A stretch of DNA of 64,000 nt from Bradyrhizobium sp. CCBAU 53338 (GTDB lineage: Bacteria; Pseudomonadota; Alphaproteobacteria; Rhizobiales; Xanthobacteraceae): the NCBI RefSeq assembly GCF_015291665.1, contig NZ_CP030048.1:3844001-3908000 (forward strand), written 5' to 3'. Below the pieces are notes generated by a model. The model saw only the letters and a list, made by a program, of their open reading frames with translations. It made no database searches and had not been told where the DNA came from. Positions 8,349 to 17,904 of the stretch are shown here, one piece after another (the stretch's first letter is position 1; every line of letters begins with the position of its first letter). The translations under genes and the position numbers were made by a program.

Positions 8349-8365
8349 ATAGGGGGGTACCCTAT
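8349..8365. promoter_or_regulatory. Probable RcnR operator
   Basis: Inverted repeat ATAGGG (8349-8354) / CCCTAT (8360-8365) around GGGTA, forming a G-tract flanked by AT-rich palindromic ends, 10 nt upstream of the rcnR start. RcnR/CsoR-type repressors recognise G/C-tract palindromes of this shape. Assignment is by position and shape. Confidence 0.65.
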
Positions 8366-8501
8366 ATGAGTCAATGCGCGCTTGCCGCGGGGCACCGGAC
8401 GACCGGTAACGGGGGACGGCACTGCCGCTCGACTTTCTGCGTCTTGCTCGGCCTGAAAGGGACTAAGGTTGACGCAGCCCTCACTCACGGAGGTGCCTGA
8501 A

Positions 8502-8858
8502 ATGTTGATGCGTGCACTTGTTCTCGGAGCTTGCCTTCTGCTCGCGAGCGCACTGCCGGCCGATTCAAGGGGAAGCTCGCCATCCAAGGACGATCCCTGG
8601 AATCCCGAGCATATCGGCGCCCTGCCGCCTGAAATCCGCCAGTACATTGCGAGCCTGTGCAGAGGACCGGCCAGCGCCCAGCACGACTTCGCAACCTATT
8701 CCCCGGCCGAGAAGCGCTGGCGCATCAACATCGAATATCTCCGTTGCGAGGGGCTCACGGAGGTCCGCCACGGCCAGCAGTGCATCGACCTCGACTTCGT
8801 CGAGGTGGGCTCGCATTTCCGGCTTGTGAGAAAGCAATATCGCGACTGCGGTTTCTGA
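8502..8858 (+). CDS. Secreted hypothetical protein with four cysteines
   Basis: 118 residues from the ATG at 8502, which has GGAGGT 7 nt upstream. The N-terminus is a signal peptide (MLMRALVLGACLLLASALP). Four Cys remain in the predicted mature part (SLCRG, LRCEG, QQCID, RDCGF), suggesting two disulfides in the periplasm. I do not recognise a named domain. It is transcribed away from rcnR. Confidence 0.72.
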   Translation: MLMRALVLGACLLLASALPADSRGSSPSKDDPWNPEHIGALPPEIRQYIASLCRGPASAQHDFATYSPAEKRWRINIEYLRCEGLTEVRHGQQCIDLDFVEVGSHFRLVRKQYRDCGF

Positions 8859-9250
8859 AAATCATGATTTCGCTTGCTCGGTCGCTCCGACTCAGTCGCG
8901 GCGCCGCGCGCCATCGCCGTCAAGCCGGTCGCGCGCCCCGCATCGTGAAATCAGAGATTGCGAGATGTCATCTCTGCGAGGGTATGGGGTAAGCCGGTGC
9001 GTGTCTTCCCGGTAACGATTGTGCTGTCAGAGCAACACTCACAGCGGATTTAACCCTCATCACCGGTCGTTCGCATCGACGCCGCTTTTTGGCCACACCT
9101 GAACATGAATAAAATCTCTCTAATGTTTCAGGGGCCGGCTGGTCCCTTGCAGGCGGCGGGAAATCCCAAGGTCGATTCAAATCTTGGGTCTGATGTTCCT
9201 GAACTGACAAGGGTTGGCCAAGGAAACTGGACCCGAGGAAACTGGTCGCG
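8859..9250. other. Intergenic region upstream of ilvD
   Basis: About 390 bp with no convincing gene. It has a short inverted repeat CCCAAG (9165-9170) / CTTGGG (9183-9188) about 65 bp before ilvD, and GAGGA near 9234 as the likely ilvD ribosome site. It presumably holds the ilvD promoter; no leader peptide rich in branched-chain residues was seen. Confidence 0.4.
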
Positions 9251-10975
9251 ATGGACGCCAAGGCCAACATCAAGCAGAGGCTGCCGAGCCGTCACGTGAC
9301 GGAAGGCCCCGCGCGCGCGCCTCATCGCTCCTACTTCTACGCGATGGGTCTGACCACCGAGCAGATCCATCAACCCTTCGTCGGCGTCGCCTCGTGCTGG
9401 AACGAAGCCGCCCCCTGCAACATCGCCTTGATGCGCCAGGCGCAGGCGGTGAAGAAGGGCGTCGCGTCCGCCGGCGGCACCCCGCGCGAATTCTGCACCA
9501 TCACCGTCACCGACGGCATCGCCATGGGTCATGACGGCATGCGTTCCTCGCTGCCGTCGCGCGAATGCATCGCCGATTCCGTCGAGCTGACCGTCCGCGG
9601 CCATGCCTACGACGCGCTGGTTGGGCTCGCGGGCTGCGACAAGTCGCTGCCGGGCATGATGATGGCGATGGTCCGCCTCAACGTGCCCTCGATCTTCATC
9701 TATGGCGGCTCGATCCTCCCCGGCAATTTCCGCGGCCAGCAGGTCACCGTGCAGGACATGTTCGAGGCGGTCGGCAAGCACTCGGTCGGCGCCATGTCCG
9801 ACGAGGACCTCGACGAGATCGAGCGCGTGGCGTGCCCCTCGGCGGGCGCCTGCGGCGCACAGTTCACCGCCAACACCATGGCGACGGTCTCGGAGGCGAT
9901 CGGGCTGGCGCTGCCTTACTCGGCCGGCGCCCCCGCACCGTACGAAATCCGCGACGCGTTCTGCATGACCGCCGGCGAGAAGGTGATGGACCTGATCGCG
10001 TCCAACCTTCGGCCGCGCGACATCGTCACCCGCAAGGCGCTCGAGAATGCCGCGGCCGTCGTGGCGGCATCTGGCGGCTCGACCAATGCTGCACTGCACC
10101 TGCCGGCCATCGCGCACGAGGCCGGTATCAAGTTTGACTTATTCGACGTCGCCGAAATCTTCAAAAAGACACCTTATGTCGCGGATTTGAAGCCGGGTGG
10201 CCGTTATGTCGCCAAAGACATGTTTGAAGTAGGTGGCATACCGCTTCTGATGAAGACGCTGCTCGACAACGGATTTCTCCACGGCGACTGCATTACGGTC
10301 ACCGGTCGAACGATCGCCGAAAACCTCAAAAGCGTGAAATGGAATCCGCACCAGGACGTGGTGCACCCGGCGGACAAGCCCATCACCGTGACCGGTGGTG
10401 TGGTCGGTCTGAAGGGCAATTTGGCGCCAGAAGGTGCGATCGTGAAAGTCGCGGGAATGTCCAACCTCAAGTTTACCGGTCCGGCCAGGTGCTTCGACCG
10501 TGAGGAGGATGCGTTCGAGGCTGTCCAGAACCGCACCTACAAGGAAGGCGAAGTCATCGTGATCCGCTACGAGGGCCCCAGGGGCGGCCCCGGCATGCGG
10601 GAGATGCTCCAGACCACCGCGGCGCTGACCGGCCAGGGCATGGGCGGCAAGATCGCGCTCATCACCGACGGCCGTTTCTCCGGCGCCACGCGCGGCTTCT
10701 GCATCGGCCATGTCGGGCCGGAGGCTGCGGTCGGCGGGCCGATCGGGCTGCTCGAGGACGGCGACATCATCGAGATCGACGCCGACGTCGGGACTCTTAA
10801 CGTAAAATTGAGTGACGCTGAGCTGGCTCAGCGCAAGACCAAATGGAGCGCTCGCGCGACTAACCACACGTCGGGTGCGCTCTGGAAATATGCTCAGCAG
10901 GTTGGACCAGCGGTCGGGGGGGCAGTGACCCATCCGGGCGGCGCGCACGAGAAACAGTGCTATGCGGACATCTAG
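9251..10975 (+). CDS. ilvD: Dihydroxy-acid dehydratase
   Basis: 574 residues, full length. It dehydrates 2,3-dihydroxy acids to 2-keto acids, the last shared step before transamination to valine, isoleucine and (via ketoisovalerate) leucine. Three conserved Cys expected to hold the Fe-S cluster are seen: Cys49 (VASCWN), Cys129 ([11 protein letters not shown]) and Cys201 ([15 protein letters not shown]). The C-terminal part has [11 protein letters not shown], a family signature. The reading frame ends 14 nt inside the next gene. Confidence 0.96.
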   Translation: MDAKANIKQRLPSRHVTEGPARAPHRSYFYAMGLTTEQIHQPFVGVASCWNEAAPCNIALMRQAQAVKKGVASAGGTPREFCTITVTDGIAMGHDGMRSSLPSRECIADSVELTVRGHAYDALVGLAGCDKSLPGMMMAMVRLNVPSIFIYGGSILPGNFRGQQVTVQDMFEAVGKHSVGAMSDEDLDEIERVACPSAGACGAQFTANTMATVSEAIGLALPYSAGAPAPYEIRDAFCMTAGEKVMDLIASNLRPRDIVTRKALENAAAVVAASGGSTNAALHLPAIAHEAGIKFDLFDVAEIFKKTPYVADLKPGGRYVAKDMFEVGGIPLLMKTLLDNGFLHGDCITVTGRTIAENLKSVKWNPHQDVVHPADKPITVTGGVVGLKGNLAPEGAIVKVAGMSNLKFTGPARCFDREEDAFEAVQNRTYKEGEVIVIRYEGPRGGPGMREMLQTTAALTGQGMGGKIALITDGRFSGATRGFCIGHVGPEAAVGGPIGLLEDGDIIEIDADVGTLNVKLSDAELAQRKTKWSARATNHTSGALWKYAQQVGPAVGGAVTHPGGAHEKQCYADI

Positions 10976-11783
10976 GCGTGCCATAGTTGCGTTTGTGTTC
11001 GGGGCTACCGCGCTGGCCGCGCCGGCGCTCGCCTTCGACGGTGCGCCTGTCAACCCGAAGGATGCGGCCATCCCGGTCGTTACCACCTTGCCCGGCTCGG
11101 CGGCCGCAGTGCGCAGGTCGGCGCCGGCCGCGCCCCAGGAGACCTCGCTCAGCGCGCTGCAATATGCCGCCGAGGGCGGTCATCCCATTGCGCAATGGAA
11201 GCTCGGCCGCATGTACGCCAGCGGCGACGGCGTCGCCCAGGACGATGTGCGCGCCTTCGACTATTTCACCCGGATTGCGAATGCGCACGCCGAAGACAGC
11301 CCGTTGACGGCCCAGGCGCAGGTCGTGGCCAACGCCTTCGTCGCGCTCGGCCGCTATTATCTGAACGGCATCCCCAACTCGAAGGTCAAGGCCGATCCTG
11401 ACAGGGCGCGGGAGATGTTCTCCTATGCGGCGTCCTATTTCGGCAATGCGGATGCCCAATACGATCTCGCCCGGCTCTATCTGAAGACGCCGGACGCCTC
11501 GCGCGAGGATTTCCGTTACGGCGCACGCTGGCTCGGCCTTGCCGCCCAGAAGGGCCAGCACGAGGCCCAGGCGCTGCTCGGCCAGATGCTGTTCAACGGC
11601 GACCGCCTGCCGCGGCAGGCCGCGCGCGGCCTGATGTGGCTGACGCTCGCGCGTGACAGTGCCGGCACCGATGAGGTCTGGATCAAGGAAAACTACAACC
11701 GCGCCTTCGCCAAGGCGTCGGACGACGACCGCGCCATGTGCCTGCAAATGCTGGAACAGTGGGTGCAAGGCCGTCGCGAGTAA
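10962..11783 (+). CDS. exoR: Periplasmic Sel1-repeat protein, ExoR-like
   Basis: 273 residues: a signal peptide ending near residue 25 ([10 protein letters not shown]) followed by Sel1/TPR-like repeats, e.g. [20 protein letters not shown], then [14 protein letters not shown] and [15 protein letters not shown]. Length, repeat spacing and the [17 protein letters not shown] segment resemble ExoR of rhizobia, the periplasmic inhibitor of the ExoS/ChvI two-component system that controls exopolysaccharide and motility. No exoS or chvI lies nearby. It overlaps ilvD by 14 nt, so translation is probably coupled. The name is by similarity from memory. Confidence 0.75.
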   Translation: MRTSRRAIVAFVFGATALAAPALAFDGAPVNPKDAAIPVVTTLPGSAAAVRRSAPAAPQETSLSALQYAAEGGHPIAQWKLGRMYASGDGVAQDDVRAFDYFTRIANAHAEDSPLTAQAQVVANAFVALGRYYLNGIPNSKVKADPDRAREMFSYAASYFGNADAQYDLARLYLKTPDASREDFRYGARWLGLAAQKGQHEAQALLGQMLFNGDRLPRQAARGLMWLTLARDSAGTDEVWIKENYNRAFAKASDDDRAMCLQMLEQWVQGRRE

Positions 11784-11789
11784 TCTGTT

Positions 11790-11810
11790 GAGGCGGCCTT
11801 ACGCCGCCTC
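11790..11810. terminator. Bidirectional hairpin between exoR-like gene and xthA
   Basis: Perfect 8-bp stem GAGGCGGC / GCCGCCTC with loop CTTAC, placed between convergent genes and including the xthA stop codon. There is no long T-run on either side, so termination strength is uncertain. Confidence 0.5.
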
Positions 11811-12596
11811 CAGATCCAGATCCGCCCACACCGGCACGTGGTCCGACGGCTTCTCCCAGGCCCGCACATAGCTGTCGATGCCGACATTGGCGAGCTTGTC
11901 GCTGGCTTGCGGCGACAGCAGCAGATGGTCGATGCGAAGGCCCTGGTTCTTCTGCCAGGCCCCGGCCTGGTAGTCCCAGAAGGTGTAGAGCCCGCCCTCG
12001 TCGGTGACGGCGCGCAAGGCGTCCGTCAGGCCGAGGCCGAGCAGGGACTGAAAACTCTCGCGTGTCTCGGTCTTGAACAGCGCGTCCTCGGTCCAGGCGG
12101 CGGGATTGGAGACGTCGCGGGCGTGCGGGATGACGTTGAAGTCGCCTGCGAGGATGAGCGGCTCCTCGGTCTTGAGGCGCTCCTTCGAATACTCAAGAAG
12201 CCTGGACATCCATTTGAGCTTGTAAGGGTATTTCTCGGTTCCGACCGGATTGCCATTGGGCAGGTAGAGGCAGGCAATGCGCAGCACGCCGCGCTTGAGC
12301 GTCACCACGCCTTCGAGGAAGCGGGCGTGCGAATCCTCGTCGTCACCGGCGAGCCCCGACTTGGTCTCGTCGAATTTGAGCCTGGAGAGCAGGGCGACGC
12401 CGTTGAACGTCTTCTGCCCGTGGGTCACCACGTTGTAGCCGAGCGCCTCGATTTCCAGCCGCGGGAACGCCTCGTCGACGCATTTGATCTCCTGGAGGCA
12501 GACGATATCGGGCTGGCACTCCTTCAGCCACGTCAGAAGAAGGTCGATCCGCTGCCGAACCGAATTCACGTTCCAGGTGGCTACACGGAGGGTCAT
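11799..12596 (-). CDS. xthA: Exodeoxyribonuclease III
   Basis: 265-residue EEP-fold nuclease. Motifs in order: WNVNSVRQR (residues 8-16), CLQEIK with the metal-binding Glu36, LYLPNG, LAGDFNVIPH and the C-terminal catalytic SDHVPVW. This is the Xth/APE1-like AP endonuclease and 3-prime exonuclease of base excision repair. Length is standard. It stands alone on the minus strand. Confidence 0.94.
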   Translation of the reverse strand: MTLRVATWNVNSVRQRIDLLLTWLKECQPDIVCLQEIKCVDEAFPRLEIEALGYNVVTHGQKTFNGVALLSRLKFDETKSGLAGDDEDSHARFLEGVVTLKRGVLRIACLYLPNGNPVGTEKYPYKLKWMSRLLEYSKERLKTEEPLILAGDFNVIPHARDVSNPAAWTEDALFKTETRESFQSLLGLGLTDALRAVTDEGGLYTFWDYQAGAWQKNQGLRIDHLLLSPQASDKLANVGIDSYVRAWEKPSDHVPVWADLDLEAA

Positions 12597-12848
12597 CGCA
12601 AATCACTGTACATCATCGGGATTCATTCCTAGCCGATTGTCCACTATAGAAAAGCTCCCCCCCTAAAATACCCCAAATTTTGTTTGGTAGAGAACAGGGC
12701 GCGAACCCACAATTAGTAGTCTCATGCAGGCTAACTGCATCCAGAAGTCGATAGCAGCAATCAATCACGCCACGCAGCATCACGGCGCAAAATTCACGCA
12801 TCATCAACACGCGAGATGCGCGTCAAGAGGAGCCAATGGTAAGTTCCG
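12597..12848. other. Low-GC intergenic segment before DUF4304 gene
   Basis: About 250 bp, clearly AT-richer than its surroundings. It contains AAAATACCCCAAAT at 12665-12678, echoed by AAATACCCCCAAAT at 13668-13681 on the far side of the DUF4304 gene. A good ribosome site (GAGGAGCC) precedes an ATG at 12836, but that frame closes after 45 codons. Confidence 0.35.
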
Positions 12849-13529
12849 ATGATAGTGGTGTTGTGGGCAACGATGGCGAAATCAGAGTTGGTCGGCGCGA
12901 TGGACGGATTGCAGCAGCGCCTGACCCCTTGGCTGCGCCAACGCGGCTTCCGCAAACACGGCCGTACCCTTAACCGTACGACATCGGAAGGCCTGACGCA
13001 TGTCGTAGGCTTTCAGATGGGATCATTCGATCCTCCAGGAACCACATATATTTCTGGACTGAGGGAAAACCTGTATGGCCGCTTCACTGTGAATCTGGGG
13101 ATCTACGTTCCCGAGGTCGCACGGCATCAAGGCAGCGGCGAAGCCAAGAAGATCATTCACGACTACAATTGCTGCATTCGCTCTCGACTGGGTCGCGGCG
13201 CCAACAGCAGCGAGCGCTGGTGGACCATTTCATCCTCAGACGCACTCGTCGATGAAATACGGCGGCTCTTGGAAGCCGAAGCGATTCCATTGTTCAGGCG
13301 TTTTGAGCGTCGCGATCAAATTCTCGCTGAATTCGGCAACCAAGCCGACAACAACAACCTGATCGCTGTTCCACGAATTGTCTGCGCGCTCATCTTGTTG
13401 GAGCGGGGCAAGCGTGACGCGGCGCAGCGACTGCTCGCGTTGCAAGCCCGCGATCAAACGCGCAATCCCGGTCATGCCGCGTACGTTATGGATTTAGCGA
13501 GGCGGCTCGGCATCGATATTTCCTCATGA
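12849..13529 (+). CDS. DUF4304 domain-containing protein
   Basis: Up to 226 residues; the start is uncertain (ATG 12849, 12873 or 12900; none has a good ribosome site). The pattern GFRKHGRTLNR, VVGFQMGSF and RFTVNLGIYVPEV is that of DUF4304, a family of unknown function common in mobile or defence-linked neighbourhoods. Base composition is lower in GC than the flanking genes, suggesting transfer. No integrase or partner gene is seen beside it. Confidence 0.7.
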   Translation: MIVVLWATMAKSELVGAMDGLQQRLTPWLRQRGFRKHGRTLNRTTSEGLTHVVGFQMGSFDPPGTTYISGLRENLYGRFTVNLGIYVPEVARHQGSGEAKKIIHDYNCCIRSRLGRGANSSERWWTISSSDALVDEIRRLLEAEAIPLFRRFERRDQILAEFGNQADNNNLIAVPRIVCALILLERGKRDAAQRLLALQARDQTRNPGHAAYVMDLARRLGIDISS

Positions 13530-13977
13530 CCGCGCAGCGTTGGGAACAGGCCTTCAAGACGATGGCGCGGGCGCGCGGAAACAACGAAGGCTGGCCAACG
13601 AAGCCGCAAACAGGGCAGCCTTTCGGGTATTAATTTCTGAAAATTAGAATGTACAAAATACCCCCACAAATACCCCCAAATCGCGCCGGTACAAAAGGCC
13701 CTAAAACTCAAAGGCTTACACGTTCTCTTTCAGAAAAGACGAGTCCGATCAGGGCGTTACGCGTGATTTGCCCGAATCCTGCGTGAATTGACGTGATCCG
13801 CAGAGATTCGTAGTCGCCTTTCAGGTGGCAACTCTGATGGGCATGGGGGCGGCTCCGGGCAGGGGCCATGGTTAGAACAAACTGCCAACGCGCCCGTCAA
13901 GGACGCCGCAAAATCTCCCACAAAATTAACCCGGCTTAAGGCGGGTCTGGGCCATTGATGCGGAAAAGGTTTTTCGA
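13530..13977. other. Intergenic region between DUF4304 gene and sensor kinase
   Basis: About 450 bp. A 35-codon frame (13526-13633) overlaps the DUF4304 stop as ATGA and could encode a tiny coupled protein, but nothing else supports it. Around 13655-13681 lies a tandem repeat AAAATACCCCC then AAATACCCCCAAAT. The rest shows no gene. Confidence 0.4.
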
Positions 13978-16308
13978 ATGGGATGGCCGGACAAATCTTC
14001 ACAATCCACTGAGCCGCGCGACGGCCTGTTCGGCGCATTCCTGTACTGGCTCGGCGGCTTCGAGATCGAGGACGGCCTGATCACCGGTCTCAGCGAGCGC
14101 GAGCTGCGCCGCATCCGCGCCAAGCAGATCGATGCGGTGACGAGGGCAATCCCGGTGACGATGGCCGTCACCATGCTCAACGTCGCCATCGTGCTGATCC
14201 TGTTCTGGGGCAGGGGCTGGAACGACTTCCTCGCGATCTGGGGCGCAACCCTCACGGCGGTCGCCTCGCTCGCGGTGCGCTCATGGCAGCGCTCGCACCG
14301 CAATCCACCGCAGGAAGCTTCGCCGCGCGCGGCGCGGCAGATGATGCGGCAGGCATTCTTCCTCGCCGCGATCTGGGGCACGCTGCCGCTGGCACTGTTC
14401 AGCCAGGTCGGACCGACCAGCCAGCTCATCCTGGCCTGCCTGATGGTCGGCATGATGTCCGGCGGCGCCTTTACGCTGTCGACCTTTCCGCGCGCCGGCC
14501 TCGTCTATCTCGCGACCATGACTGTGGCCTGCGCCGGTGCGCTGCTGCTGTGCGGCACGGGGCCCTATCTGGTGACCGCGGTGTTCCTGATGCTGTTCGC
14601 GTTCTTCATGGCGCGTAACATCGTCTCGCAGGGCAATCTGTTCCTCGGCAATCTCAAGGCCCAGCTCGAGCTCGAGCGCCAGACCGAGATCATCTCGCTG
14701 CTGCTGAAGGATTTTCAGGAGAACGCCAGCGACTGGCTGTGGCAGACCGACGCAGACGGGCATCTCACCGACGTGCCGCAGCGCTTCGCCGACGTCGCGC
14801 AGTTGCCGCTTCCGCTGCTGAAAGGATCTCTGTTCGCCGACGTGCTCGACATGCTCTGCCCCGAGGACAAGGCGGCCGCCTACAACGTCGTCGGCCTGAT
14901 GGAGCATGCCGAGCCGCTGCACGAGATGAATTTGAAGGTCGTCGCCGGCGGCGAAGCGCGGCTGTGGTCGCTGACCGCAAAGCCAGCCTATGACCGCGAC
15001 GGGCAATTTCTGGGCTATCGCGGCTTCGGCCGCGACGTCACCGAGCGCTGGCGCGCGGAGAAGGCCGAAGCCGAGAGCCGCGCCAAATCGGATTTCCTCG
15101 CCGTGATGAGCCACGAGATCCGCACGCCGATGAACGGCGTGCTCGGGCTTGCCAGCATGCTGCTCGAAACCGATCTCGATGCGGAGCAGCGCGAAGCCGT
15201 CATCACGATCCGCGAGTCCGGCGACAACCTCCAGCGCATTCTCAACGACATCCTCGATCTCTCCAAGCTCGAGGCCGGGCGCTTCCAGTTCGAGGCGATC
15301 GACTTTGCGCCGCAAGCGCTGGTCGAGACGCTTGCGACCGTCGTGCGCGCAAGCGCCAAGAGCAAGGAGCTCCTCGTCAAGGTCGAGCTCGATCCGAACC
15401 TGCCGCCGACGCTGCGCGGCGACGTCGCACGCATCCGCCAGGTGCTGCTCAATCTCGCCTCCAACGCGGTGAAGTTCACCAACCATGGCGAGGTGACGAT
15501 CAAGGCCACCTGCCAGGCGCGCCGCGATCTGCTCGCGACCGTCGAATGGATCGTGACGGACAGCGGCATCGGCATTGCGCCCGAAAAGCTCGGGCAGCTG
15601 TTTTCGGACTTCGCCCAGGCCGACGCCTCGATCAGCCGCCGCTTCGGCGGCACCGGGCTCGGCCTTGCGATCTCCAGGCGCATCATCGAGCAGATGGGCG
15701 GCACCATCGGCGTCACCTCGGCGCCGGGCGAGGGCTCGACCTTCCGCTTCACGCTGGTGCTGCCCTGGAGCCAGGCGCAAACATCCGACCATGATGCAGG
15801 CCGCGACGAGATCGACGAGCTCAAGGCCCGCATTGCGAGCCTCGACCGGCCGCTGAAGGTGCTGGTCGCGGAAGACGATGCCGTCAACCGCATGGTCGTG
15901 AGCAAGATGCTGGGTGCGTTCGACGTCGAGCTGCGCGTCGTCACCGACGGTGTCGAAGCCGTCGCGGCCGCGTCCGAAGCCGACTACGACATCGTGCTGA
16001 TGGACGTGCGGATGCCCGAGATGGACGGCCTTGCCGCGACCCGCGCGATCCGCGCGGAGGGAGGGCGCTTCGCGGCGTTGCCGATCATCGCGCTGACCGC
16101 CAACGCCTTCCCAGAGGACGTGAGGATCTGCCGCGAGGCCGGCATGTCCGACTTCCTGGCCAAGCCGCTGCGCAAGCCTGCGCTGGTCGCGGCCCTGCTG
16201 CGCGCGCTGGACGGCCACGTGTCGACGGAGGGCGCGCCGCTGCAGCCGGCGCTGATGCCCGATGAAGTGGAGTGGACGGACGAGGAAAGGCAGATGACGG
16301 GGGCTTAA
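13978..16308 (+). CDS. Hybrid sensor histidine kinase with receiver domain
   Basis: 776 residues. Order: N-terminal membrane region with several helices (about residues 55-215), a PAS domain (about 240-355, [20 protein letters not shown]), HisKA with phospho-accepting His379 in [12 protein letters not shown], HATPase with [22 protein letters not shown] and [13 protein letters not shown], then a receiver domain with Asp676 in [13 protein letters not shown] phosphorelay from His379 to Asp676 is expected. No response regulator or phosphotransfer gene is adjacent, so the downstream partner is unknown. Confidence 0.93.
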   Translation: MGWPDKSSQSTEPRDGLFGAFLYWLGGFEIEDGLITGLSERELRRIRAKQIDAVTRAIPVTMAVTMLNVAIVLILFWGRGWNDFLAIWGATLTAVASLAVRSWQRSHRNPPQEASPRAARQMMRQAFFLAAIWGTLPLALFSQVGPTSQLILACLMVGMMSGGAFTLSTFPRAGLVYLATMTVACAGALLLCGTGPYLVTAVFLMLFAFFMARNIVSQGNLFLGNLKAQLELERQTEIISLLLKDFQENASDWLWQTDADGHLTDVPQRFADVAQLPLPLLKGSLFADVLDMLCPEDKAAAYNVVGLMEHAEPLHEMNLKVVAGGEARLWSLTAKPAYDRDGQFLGYRGFGRDVTERWRAEKAEAESRAKSDFLAVMSHEIRTPMNGVLGLASMLLETDLDAEQREAVITIRESGDNLQRILNDILDLSKLEAGRFQFEAIDFAPQALVETLATVVRASAKSKELLVKVELDPNLPPTLRGDVARIRQVLLNLASNAVKFTNHGEVTIKATCQARRDLLATVEWIVTDSGIGIAPEKLGQLFSDFAQADASISRRFGGTGLGLAISRRIIEQMGGTIGVTSAPGEGSTFRFTLVLPWSQAQTSDHDAGRDEIDELKARIASLDRPLKVLVAEDDAVNRMVVSKMLGAFDVELRVVTDGVEAVAAASEADYDIVLMDVRMPEMDGLAATRAIRAEGGRFAALPIIALTANAFPEDVRICREAGMSDFLAKPLRKPALVAALLRALDGHVSTEGAPLQPALMPDEVEWTDEERQMTGA

Positions 16309-16383
16309 AGCGGAATGCGTTTTGGTTGAATCGGTGTAATCACGAACTCCGAACACCTCTCCCGTAGGGAGAGGTCGGATCGC

Positions 16384-17749
16384 GGTCCTAACCGGCTACA
16401 TGGGTAACAGAATAGACCGGCGACATGGGTAACAGGTCAACTGTCGGCAGGGAGGACCCTGCCGATGGGTTGGAAGGAGACCTGTGCCGTGGAAGAGCGG
16501 ATGCGCTTTATGGTGGCGGTTGAGAAGGGCGAGGAGTCGTTTGCCGCGATCTGCCGGCGGTTCGATGTAAGCCGCCGGATTGGATACAAGTGGCTGGCGC
16601 GCTTCGAAGAGGAAGGGGTTGCCGGTCTGCTCGACCGTTCGCGAGCGCCGGCGCATCATCCGCAAGCAATTGTCCCGAAGGTCGCGGAGCGCTGCCTCGA
16701 GGTGCGTCGGGCACATCCGACCTGGGGGCCGAGGAAGGTTCGGGCCTATTTGAAGCGCGCCGCGCCCAAAACGGCTTGGCCGGCGACGAGCATGATCGGG
16801 GAGCTGTTCGACCGCGAGGGGTTGACGGTGAAGCGCAAGCTGCGCCGGCGTAGCCCGCCATCGAGTGCGCCGTTTGCCGGTTGCGAGGCCGCCAACGACG
16901 TCTGGTGCATCGACTTCAAGGGTTGGTTCCTGACCGGCGACGGCAAGCGGTGTGAACCGCTGACGTTGACCGACGCTCATAGCCGCTACCTGTTGCGCTG
17001 CCAGGCCCTCTCCCGGACGGATACCGACCATGTCTGGCCGGTGCTGGATGCGGCCTTCCGCGAGTTCGGGCTGCCCCGTTACCTGCGGTCGGACAACGGC
17101 TCTCCCTTTGCGTCGACCGGCGCGGGCGGGCTGTCGCAACTGTCGGTGAAACTGATCAAGGCCGGCGTGACGCCGGAACGCATTGCCCCGGGCAAGCCGC
17201 AGCAGAACGGCCGTCACGAGCGCATGCATCTCACTCTGTTGCAGGATGTGGCCAATCCGCCGGCGCACAGCATGCGCGAACAACTGAAGCGACTACGCAG
17301 CTTCCAGCGGCTCTACAACGAAGAACGTCCGCACCAGTCACTCGACGATGCGACGCCGGCCGAGCGCTATCGAGCTTCACCGCGACGCTTCGACGGCATC
17401 CTGCGCTCGCCGGAGTATGGAGATCGGGAGGTGCGCCGGGTTCGGCACAACGGAGAGATCAAACTCGACGGCAAGTTCATCTACATCACCGCAGCTCTGG
17501 CGGGTGAGCCGGTCGGCCTGGCTGAAGCTGAAGATGGCTGGATAGTCAGCTACGGCCCGATCACGCTCGGCACCATCGCTCACCATGCAGACGAACTGCG
17601 ACGCCCTAAACGCAAAGGCCGTGGACTTGGGGACAACGCTGCGCGTTGCCCCCAGGGTCCACAGCCCCAACAACAACAGACCTGAACGAAACGAGAATTG
17701 TGTTACCCATGTCGTCGGTTTGATCTGTTACCTATGTCGCCGGTTGCTC
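16384..17749 (+). mobile_element. IS481-family insertion sequence
   Basis: The element is about 1366 bp with one transposase gene. Imperfect terminal inverted repeats: left AACCGGCTACATGGGTAACA (from 16390), right, read inward, AACCGGCGACATAGGTAACA (from 17745). Each end holds a second ACATGGGTAACA copy about 27 bp further in. The outer limits are set by the flanking ATCGC duplication (16379-16383 and 17750-17754). Confidence 0.82.
16465..17685 (+). CDS. IS481-family transposase
   Basis: 406 residues, apparently intact. An N-terminal helix-turn-helix (about residues 10-60, AAICRRFDVSRRIGYKWL) is followed by an rve/DDE core with Asp150 in WCIDFKGWF, Asp210 in LRSDNGSPF and Glu252 in QQNGRHERMH, with the DDE spacing of the family. 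The tail is Gln-rich. Full length and intact catalytic residues suggest the element could still move. Confidence 0.92.
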   Translation: MGWKETCAVEERMRFMVAVEKGEESFAAICRRFDVSRRIGYKWLARFEEEGVAGLLDRSRAPAHHPQAIVPKVAERCLEVRRAHPTWGPRKVRAYLKRAAPKTAWPATSMIGELFDREGLTVKRKLRRRSPPSSAPFAGCEAANDVWCIDFKGWFLTGDGKRCEPLTLTDAHSRYLLRCQALSRTDTDHVWPVLDAAFREFGLPRYLRSDNGSPFASTGAGGLSQLSVKLIKAGVTPERIAPGKPQQNGRHERMHLTLLQDVANPPAHSMREQLKRLRSFQRLYNEERPHQSLDDATPAERYRASPRRFDGILRSPEYGDREVRRVRHNGEIKLDGKFIYITAALAGEPVGLAEAEDGWIVSYGPITLGTIAHHADELRRPKRKGRGLGDNAARCPQGPQPQQQQT

Positions 17750-17904
17750 ATCGCATCGAAGATGCGGTCCGGGTGAGGGGCTCTGGTCTCACTGTTGGGC
17801 GCAGCCCCTCACCCGGATTGCTGCGCAATCCGACCTCTCCCCGCTGGGGAGAGGTGTAGAAGGCCGGCCGATCGAACTTCCACCGTCATGCTCTAACGCG
17901 GCGC

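Larger units (their letters stand above)
16354..17856. repeat. Chromosomal palindromic repeat split by an IS481 element
   Basis: The two flanks of the IS (16354-16383 and 17755-17856) join into one long inverted repeat. Seen: ACCTCTCCC/GGGAGAGGT (16355-16375), a stem CGGATCGCATC-GAA-GATGCGGTCCG restored when the IS and one ATCGC copy are removed, TCCGGGTGAGGGGCT (17768-17782) pairing with 17803-17817, and ACCTCTCCCC/GGGGAGAGGT (17833-17855). Such CACCTCTCC...GGGTGAGGGG palindromes are scattered in Bradyrhizobium genomes as I recall them. Confidence 0.75.

Noticed and set aside
12683-12702. tRNA 3-prime fragment suggested by a T-arm-like string near 12690
   Set aside because: The minus strand shows GTGGGTTCGC, but the arm does not pair and no acceptor stem or CCA-end structure can be built.
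14281-16356. A 691-codon minus-strand frame opposite the hybrid kinase
   Set aside because: The plus-strand gene has all kinase and receiver motifs; the antisense frame is Arg/His/Gln-rich noise.
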